Under the pieces are notes generated by a model. That model was not told the origin of the DNA. It searched no databases and saw only the letters and a list, made by a program, of their open reading frames with translations. Below are positions 16,501 to 19,636 of a DNA stretch of 19,636 bases, in pieces (position 1 is the stretch's first letter; each line of letters opens with the position of its first letter). Source of the DNA: CAG-791 sp964386925 (lineage in GTDB: Bacteria; Bacillota; Clostridia; Lachnospirales; Lachnospiraceae). A program made the translations under genes and the position numbers. The DNA is taken from NCBI GenBank assembly GCA_964386925.1, contig CAYLUU010000043.1:1-19636 (forward strand), in the 5' to 3' direction.

Positions 16501-19376
16501 TCTGTCTCCTGCTCCACCGGTGCCGTATCATTCAGCGAGTCGGATTCATCCCCCGCTGCAACCGGGAAAGGGACATAACCTCCGATAATGGAAGGGGATT
16601 GGTCGGTAGGATCATTTAATTTGTCCTCCATCGTGTCAAAAAACTTGTATGTTTTATTTGCAATACTATAGGTCACTTTGATGAAATAAAGGTTCAGTTG
16701 AGCTCTAACATTCCATCCCCAATACATTCGAAATCTTGACGGCCAAAATAAATTAGCCAATGCAAAAAATCCAACAGACCCTGATGCCTCAAATGCCATA
16801 CCACCATGAGCACCAACTCCAACAAATACAGAAATGGTAGCTGCGAATAAAATTTCCAGTATACCTTCAAAATCCGCACCGCCATTTCCATCGAAACTTA
16901 CGCCCAAAACGGCTGCAGCTGCCGCTTCTCCTTTCAGTTCAACACCTGCATAAATAGGCGTAGAAAACAGGTAGGTATATGCTGTGCCTGATATATTCGC
17001 TGTGAATCGACAGCCGAGCTTTCCCTCTCCACCCCCATTCGCTAAATTCCATCTTCCGCCCAAAAGAACAGAAAAATCATAGGACCAATTCCATGTTCCT
17101 CCTACCGATGCGTACCTACCTTGGTTCGTGTTCGCTAACATCTTATTGTAGTTATTTCGAGCTCGTTGTTTCAGGTTGCTCCATTTCATTTGCTCCAAAG
17201 GCGGCAGATTGTCCAAATTCCGCTGCAAAATATCCTGCTCCTGCTGTTCCTCTTGATTCTGATGCCTGTCATTGTAGCTCTTGCGGTCATCCGAGCACAC
17301 GCTAAACTGTGCCCAAAAACAGCCATTAGGATCCACGATGAAATTAACTTTCCGTTTATTCAGATTTGAAAACACATTTGTTGGGATAAGTCCGGAAACG
17401 TTTATCGTTCCGAATTTGTTCAAATCCGCGTTTGCCTGATAATTAATTCCTTTTTTAGAAATACCTCCTCCCAACACTTTAGCCCATGAATACCAGGAAC
17501 CTGAACTATAGGATTCTAAGACATTGATTTTTGTGGCAATGGATCGTCCCTCACCAGTTGCATCGGTGTTGGACCATCTTGCATCCGCAGTTTCCGTCCA
17601 CTGCAGGGAGACAGTTTTGCCAATAGCTAACACTGGCTGCATATCTGCCTTACTGCCATTAAAAGCATCGTAAACTGTTTTATAACTGCTCCATTGTCCT
17701 GAGAAATTATATGCGCGATATCCACCTACGCCAGCTGACGAGTCTGTCTGAGATTTCGCTGAATCTCCATCAACGATGTTGACATCACTGCACAGATTCA
17801 GGTTGCTGACATCCGGTAAGGAAGATGGTGCCGCCCCTGCCTTTTCTACAAATGCTGTAATGTTGTAGGTTGACAGGTTCTTCTTGGACACATAGAGATC
17901 AAAATTCGCATCGTAACAATCCGCACCATCGATTGAAACGCCGCGTAGATAAACCTCTCCTTCTTTTGCCTCCTGCAGGGAAAAGGTGAGGACATCCCCT
18001 CCCTTAATCTCTTGCGCCACACGCGTTACTCCGCAATATCCCTGTGCGCTGATGTTAATAAATGCAGAATGCGTTCCGGAAATGTTATTGATAATGACAA
18101 CACCATCCCCCACGGTTGATCCATCCGTCATACTGCCCGTAGTCATCGTGATCGGATCATCCTGATCAATTTTCACAGTTACGGATGCATTATTAATTCC
18201 CACACCAGACTCATCTGTCACCCGAATGGCCAGACTCCCGTCAGATACAAAGCATACCGTGGTGGATACCCATGCATCATCACTGGTGTCTGTATTCTCC
18301 GCCGCTATCTCTCCATCTTCTGATGCTACTGCGATATCCTCGCTGCCAAAGGCTGCAGCGGTAGAAACGCTGCTGAAGGAAATTTTGTCAGTATAGGTCG
18401 GTTCCACATCCTGATATTCTTCCTTGAGCACATAGCCAATCGGCTCTGCTGTATTTTCCTGCTCCTCTTCCTGCTCTTCTTCGGTGCCCTCCTCGCTTTC
18501 CTGGTTTTCCTCTTCGATTTCCTCCTCATCATCCAAGAGATCCGCTGTCATCACAGCATTCTCGTCATAAACTGCATCGTACCGTTCCTCCAGTACCTGT
18601 GCATCCCAGGAAGAGGCCGCAGCCATGGCACTGGCCAGATCATCGCCGGACAACGTTTCCATCTGTGCATACTCTTCTAACTGGTCCAGTTCGTCCTCTG
18701 CTGTCTGCGACTCTGCCCAGTATTCCACCTCATTCTGGATTTTCCGATACATTGCGATACCGGTACTCTCTTCTGTTCCGAGATACTCTGCTCCCTCCGG
18801 AGTATCGGCAGCATCCTCCTCTTTATAGATATAATTAGATTTGCTTTCCGATACATCAACGTTGATCTCTCCCGTTTCCTGATTAATCGTTGATTTCCCG
18901 CCCAGTTTATCCGTAACAGTAACAGTCCCATCTGCATTCTGCGTCACATCAGAAATAAGAGAATTACCGCCTTTCGCAGCATCTCCAGTACCGGATCCTG
19001 CAGATCCAACTGTCTCTGTATTCTGTGAACTCGAAGAAGAAACGGCTGACTCTTTTGTTTCCTCCTGTCCAACCGTTCCCTGTGAGCTGCTCTCTGACGA
19101 TGATGCTGTTACACCTTGCGTTGAGGTGTCAGTTTCGACGCCATTTCCGCTATTGCTCTTCGACTCCTCTGCAGTAATATCTGCTGTTGCCATCTGCTGC
19201 GCAGCCTCCACCAACTGCTCCATGGATGACTGTTGGGAATCCTTCGTCTCGGATGCAGTTGATGCATTTGAAATCGATACATTAGAGGCTGCATAAACAT
19301 TGGATGCAACACTGCTGAATGCGGTAGCAACCGCCAGAGAACCACTAAGTACACGAGACAAAATTCTACGTTTCAT
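7581..19376 (-). CDS. giant secreted, membrane-anchored repeat protein (InlB-B-like repeats, Cna_B)
   Basis: 3931 aa. Residues 1-29 are a signal peptide (cleavage after VYA). Residues 30-180 are Ser/Thr/Gln-rich; 278-304 are nearly all Glu/Asp/Gln. A carboxypeptidase-regulatory-like beta domain lies at about 379-453 (LAIRVTDESGVGINNASVTV). A Gly/Ala-rich part with hydrophobic runs is at 806-921. An unrecognised beta-rich section spans about 950-1470, then two CARDB-like domains to about 1713. Divergent and then regular InlB-B/Flg_new-type repeats run from about 1730 to 3653. A Ser/Gly linker follows, then a Cna_B domain at about 3771-3871 (VWDDEDDADGIRPTSVLFHL), and a transmembrane helix at about 3903-3923 with a KRREEED tail. 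No LPXTG precedes the helix. Probably a cell-surface adhesin or stalk protein; the ligand is unknown. Start: ATG with AGGAAGG at 19386-19392, 9 nt upstream. It stands alone, with no accessory secretion or sortase genes visible. Confidence 0.93.
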   Translation of the reverse strand: MKRRILSRVLSGSLAVATAFSSVASNVYAASNVSISNASTASETKDSQQSSMEQLVEAAQQMATADITAEESKSNSGNGVETDTSTQGVTASSSESSSQGTVGQEETKESAVSSSSSQNTETVGSAGSGTGDAAKGGNSLISDVTQNADGTVTVTDKLGGKSTINQETGEINVDVSESKSNYIYKEEDAADTPEGAEYLGTEESTGIAMYRKIQNEVEYWAESQTAEDELDQLEEYAQMETLSGDDLASAMAAASSWDAQVLEERYDAVYDENAVMTADLLDDEEEIEEENQESEEGTEEEQEEEQENTAEPIGYVLKEEYQDVEPTYTDKISFSSVSTAAAFGSEDIAVASEDGEIAAENTDTSDDAWVSTTVCFVSDGSLAIRVTDESGVGINNASVTVKIDQDDPITMTTGSMTDGSTVGDGVVIINNISGTHSAFINISAQGYCGVTRVAQEIKGGDVLTFSLQEAKEGEVYLRGVSIDGADCYDANFDLYVSKKNLSTYNITAFVEKAGAAPSSLPDVSNLNLCSDVNIVDGDSAKSQTDSSAGVGGYRAYNFSGQWSSYKTVYDAFNGSKADMQPVLAIGKTVSLQWTETADARWSNTDATGEGRSIATKINVLESYSSGSWYSWAKVLGGGISKKGINYQANADLNKFGTINVSGLIPTNVFSNLNKRKVNFIVDPNGCFWAQFSVCSDDRKSYNDRHQNQEEQQEQDILQRNLDNLPPLEQMKWSNLKQRARNNYNKMLANTNQGRYASVGGTWNWSYDFSVLLGGRWNLANGGGEGKLGCRFTANISGTAYTYLFSTPIYAGVELKGEAAAAAVLGVSFDGNGGADFEGILEILFAATISVFVGVGAHGGMAFEASGSVGFFALANLFWPSRFRMYWGWNVRAQLNLYFIKVTYSIANKTYKFFDTMEDKLNDPTDQSPSIIGGYVPFPVAAGDESDSLNDTAPVEQETEDSASLAVVEAKDGDQEVTIASGGTEKVNKTSAITTTPAIDNNEKEQTVLENVTGSSSTAYVPGLFVRIANVKDEEHFDGNVVPRVTIAKTDASGITSDPIALPATKTADEEGNDWYGYDYSFDVYEGEKYYFLVISSSNIMPKNHTIPELAEANRLRLILLDKETLEIKRESVLEKSEYKKDSKSQGRKDYFYTAPIITGDNLTEDKLTEEEKNLLKGKTGYLDQSGYYIASLIMTEPSNLTEMIQSETTQANVGMGLYVCRGGNYEISNPDAFQDYMYVGEAQPRQIAFANTDGRNPQLLFTEQSNLQMLHAIDLCTNEQYPFSLQCAECTDIVMSGDIYSLQQVENCEDGGKGKVFAVIGGVLNRLQLSFTEDHKIVITPREIGGTTESGTTVIMPEADTLKLLYDEKTEALYGLVATTTSTGMDANGNMSQDTLIRVYPVSGIDTDQPIISGPFPYTIKNRQMFQLSAAIETGEKDTDWVLRVMYLADEKQEEISTYKEGTSAEEYIPGTVSSTCNLYMWELHGGRAAALTSMSAEDTVIRKSDGSFKMQLSLKNLGTERVNSVTFCVTDDKNSTDGAHYGTYTVTLPGNGIGLGSTATIEQAIDIKSGWSGTTTLYAKIIQVNGKDLSEGFTPNWVEADSLLNNGAFSISVKEEGRGENPVARVTIENHSMVSFKNVALLVEKKKTNGNWYKAAEYNFSNLSDANATGADDKVMNINVPLRTIWDDVDVIEARFTLVGQNDVTLNNAYTISETIRHENYSKYLMVYLQADAADDSMGEVTVDSSKSEAVAQVSESEEVTEETQQNSNVCYVPLNTEVSLSAKAKDGYVFDHWEIYGSEEWLRYSNEAEITVKAGARAELETADGEKEIISEGARYTMRACFRVDETKARITFVALEKVTTETEAEDGTTTTTISYRSNGSLPESVLTRDNGQTAEMVPGALGDETAYLLEAGEGIHLSAPEATPSRTEKVWTDDWSVVGFYNFSYEDSTYVINEETDALSPGDSSSGKYALSLEGGTDRYIAIVYEVNPNPPKWVTVDYGDGQLDKNVPEAILRAGSNKICSGEDLKDLLPLNSGQEQLTGRYGKLLGYYIRTSAGEEADEEGSTGESQESSSSSADQAADDISEEYVTLDALSSAGYAYGEIPSENAVIVAVYEPKGVVKLHANYGGWGDISFSTSGDVKVDETGTIIAPIGTKLTIKATPKKGYGFIKWRFLEPDSREYVDLDNSLSVEDVSTYEYTVGEEGQYDLLAVFSPTYQVNVIGGQVDQKYFRDGYVEGDEIFILANTAKAGYHFAGWFADSVKVESQDYITGFAMPANDVTLIALYEPDVHTITAGASGLGGTISPTGYVTMKDGEDCTFKIRANDGYAIDELTVDGEKIASAAGKSYDYELKNVTDDHNIDVRFKKYGQEEENTYYLTVLNAEGEGNYAAGKHVHISAYEPAPKKRFAGWSIVSPENLSEEEIKNIFKSGTDEADTDLVMPAYKLTIRADYEEIFSIYAVAGEHGQILCESDYYGAVTVPAGGYETLSAAEEDTLRFSITPDAGYEISTLKVGGETVDAAEYASGTYTLSGVTKDSMLEVTFQKAEEKTVYYTINASASDGGSIKPSGTVNVQKGSNYSITATANDGYYLDSLTVNGNKIPLTASTEDAQDVETDPVTTYTYELTSVDQDYTIHAEFAQQKATKYLLTVNDGKTTKCGETEAGKKVTLTAADAPEGKVFSGWTGLDDVEFADKTDKTCQTVSFIMPDRDLTVTASYADKAIETFYTLTINDGSGKQSYTEAHKVGEVVKIQAAEPADGYIFTEWTGLSDVTFTEETGITSASASFEMPEKDLVVNVKYSRRSYQLTVENGTGTGTYLYGAMVTIAADAAPENMKFAGWSGLDGVTLSDGCSLTDEKLSFTMPAGDLKATGSYEEDKTETKEWSVHYTIGNGGALTYGKTTLKGAGDIAVTEGSDCTLKVTPDEGYEISSIYIDQTKTDPAVLKDGVYTFSQVTGDHYITVFFTKKTVSYQIKATATDGGTITPGGTSSVKEGSSLAFTATANEGYYLKSLIVDKKDVLAEATAQSEQTSTGGTGGQTTTYTYIFTKVSADHTIEAVFAQKESPAQKYSVTVTNGTGGGTYAAGAKVTLSANPAPEHQKFTGWSGLDGVTLSDGSSVTDEKVSFTMPTSNVTASAQYAVKTHTIKVTAPGTGKGGSVVPEGAQIEEGKVTIEEGKKLRFIITPDSGYEIDSLKINGAAVDPSVLTEEPDGSYSYTFCNVTDDSSSIEVTFKEKQISYTIEASASAGGIITPSGKNTVKKGENLSFTATANDGYYLKSLSVDGSIVPLKSSAAGNEDVQTGQKGQNSEDGEVYVQERHYTIENVTANRSIYAEFEVLPTPKTYTLTLYNGSGAAEVRSYEYGDLVTITAAELADVDFAGWSGLEELDKDDFEDGTTSKDPTVSFRMPDYDLKVSAVYEQKKYTLTVADGTGGGRYTAGSVVTISAKDYAGKNFDGWKGLTGVEFTDGTTSKDFTVSFKMPAEDVTARASYKEATKTCTITVTAPETGGTVSPSGTVTVATGGNVSFTITPDDGYIIDRLKIDGVEMDVPVESGSAYTFTMYRVTTNRNVEVSFIEEEKAYHSLTVSGGTGGGRYRVGKPVTIEANAAPAGQYFAGWQVSDGELDIKVGSLSSSSIVIAMPDHDVTLTATYKDVQIDPVKPDHGGSSSGSGAGESGSGSTDTADSGAGNSGSAGSGGGNSAAGSSLDGNRTDDGTEGSSNGYWEAIDSNGISGPEDAATESTTLGNAAAGSTGEVLSGNAANDESEEAQGDLIHLRAVMVWDDEDDADGIRPTSVLFHLYADGEEIAMQKASAETNWVADFGKRSEMNGNFYISYAVTADGIGEEYSVTYQKSSMDDGELFTATAVHETEASKQAREEVLQNSDTDVQATDSEDKQVEADKRLFVYGTIAVLLMMVLLLIFFLAKRREEED
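9991..10077 (-). repeat. 87-nt near-identical internal repeat, copy 1
   Basis: Encodes the core of a type A module (KFTGWSGLDGVTLSDGSS and on to SFTMP). It matches 10783-10869 at all but about 9 of 87 positions, with no gaps; the copies are 792 nt apart, exactly 264 codons, so duplication kept the frame. Other A modules are clearly more diverged at DNA level. Confidence 0.85.
10783..10869 (-). repeat. 87-nt near-identical internal repeat, copy 2
   Basis: Second copy of the type A module core (KFAGWSGLDGVTLSDGCS to SFTMP), matching 9991-10077 ungapped with about 9 differences. It closes the B-B'-A-A-A unit, while copy 1 closes the following B-B'-A unit. Several of the differences sit at codon third positions. 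Confidence 0.85.
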
Positions 19377-19398
19377 GCAAGAAAACCTTCCTAAAAAA

Positions 19399-19414
19399 TA
19401 AGCAAAATTGCTTA
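19399..19414 (-). promoter_or_regulatory. leader hairpin with U-tract before the giant gene
   Basis: On the minus strand TAAGCA and TGCTTA form a 6-bp stem with loop ATTT, extendable on the outside by G-U and A-U pairs. It is followed at once by six T and then the Shine-Dalgarno AGGAAGG (19386-19392). It resembles a weak intrinsic terminator or a translation-modulating hairpin. The stem is AU-rich, so its stability is doubtful. Confidence 0.4.
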
Positions 19415-19470
19415 CTTATTTGATTACTCTTCACTGTATAATTCACAGAAATTTCAAACATTCAGATTTA

Positions 19471-19499
19471 ATTTTACGGCTCGTTTTAAATCAAGACAA
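19471..19499 (-). promoter_or_regulatory. candidate promoter of the giant gene
   Basis: Minus-strand TTGTCT (19499-19494), a 17-bp spacer and TAAAAT (19476-19471): 4/6 and 5/6 matches. Transcription would begin near 19464, giving a leader of about 88 nt. An alternative TATACA at 19440-19435 has a poorer -35. Confidence 0.45.
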
Positions 19500-19536
19500 C
19501 CTTTGTCTATCATAATTCTCATCATTTTAAACACAA

Positions 19537-19575
19537 TAAAAGCCTCAGAACTCCACCAAAGAGCTCTGAGGCTTT
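19537..19575 (-). terminator. terminator downstream of tRNA-Cys
   Basis: An 11-bp perfect stem (19539-19549 with 19565-19575), an inner CTC/GAG after one mismatch, and a 7-nt loop. On the minus strand it ends in TTTTATT. It starts 8 bases after the tRNA 3' end and separates the tRNA from the giant gene, which therefore needs its own promoter. Confidence 0.85.
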
Positions 19576-19583
19576 CTCAATAG

Positions 19584-19636
19584 AGGTGCCAACCAGATTT
19601 GAACTGGTGATCAGGGTTTTGCAGACCCACGCCTTA
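19584..19636 (-). tRNA. tRNA-Cys (anticodon GCA), 3' part
   Basis: The minus strand shows the end of the D arm, the anticodon arm, a 4-nt variable loop, a perfect T arm (ACCAG, loop TTCAAAT, CTGGT) and the acceptor 3' strand TGGCACC. The anticodon GCA reads at 19622-19620, between T33 and A37. The discriminator is U (19584), as in cysteine tRNAs. CCA is not encoded (CTA follows), so it must be added enzymatically. Pair 27-43 appears to be a U-U mismatch. The 5' part, including the acceptor 5' strand, lies beyond the window end. Confidence 0.9.

Overview
The window looks like chromosomal DNA of a gut-type clostridium (Bacillota, probably Lachnospiraceae). This is inferred from clean AGGAGG-type ribosome binding sites, a lipobox solute-binding protein with MalF/MalG-like permeases, an ECF-type folate S-component fused by overlap to folC, and a giant signal-peptide-bearing surface protein built from InlB-B-like repeats. 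No rRNA or housekeeping marker is present to fix the taxon.

Left part (1-3262, minus strand): a sugar ABC uptake operon transcribed leftwards, in the order lipoprotein binding protein, MalF-like permease, MalG-like permease. A 13-bp perfect hairpin separates the binding-protein gene from the permeases. No ATPase or glycoside hydrolase gene is visible, so the sugar is unknown. A divergent AraC-type regulator (3756-4748, plus) sits 493 bp away and is the obvious candidate regulator. It is followed closely by a cytidine deaminase gene (cdd).

Middle (5250-7500, plus): a good promoter, then a roughly 175-nt leader with strong RNA structure, then folT (folate ECF transporter S-component) and folC (folylpolyglutamate synthase) overlapping by ATGA, closed by an 18-bp terminator. 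folT would import folate and folC would polyglutamylate and so retain it. The leader has a 12-bp closing stem, a repeated 8-mer able to swap strands, and a terminator-like hairpin that contains the folT Shine-Dalgarno. It looks like a riboswitch, but I cannot match it to the THF-I class I know.

Right part (7581-19376, minus strand): one 3931-codon gene filling 60% of the window. It encodes a secreted, membrane-anchored giant protein: signal peptide, Ser/Thr- and Glu-rich N-terminus, a carboxypeptidase-regulatory-like fold, a Gly/Ala-rich section encoded by lower-GC DNA, a long beta-rich middle, about 16 InlB-B-like repeats in a hierarchical order, a Ser/Gly linker, a Cna_B domain and a C-terminal transmembrane anchor without LPXTG. 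Upstream lie its promoter region, the terminator of a tRNA-Cys(GCA), and the 3' part of that tRNA gene, cut by the window end.
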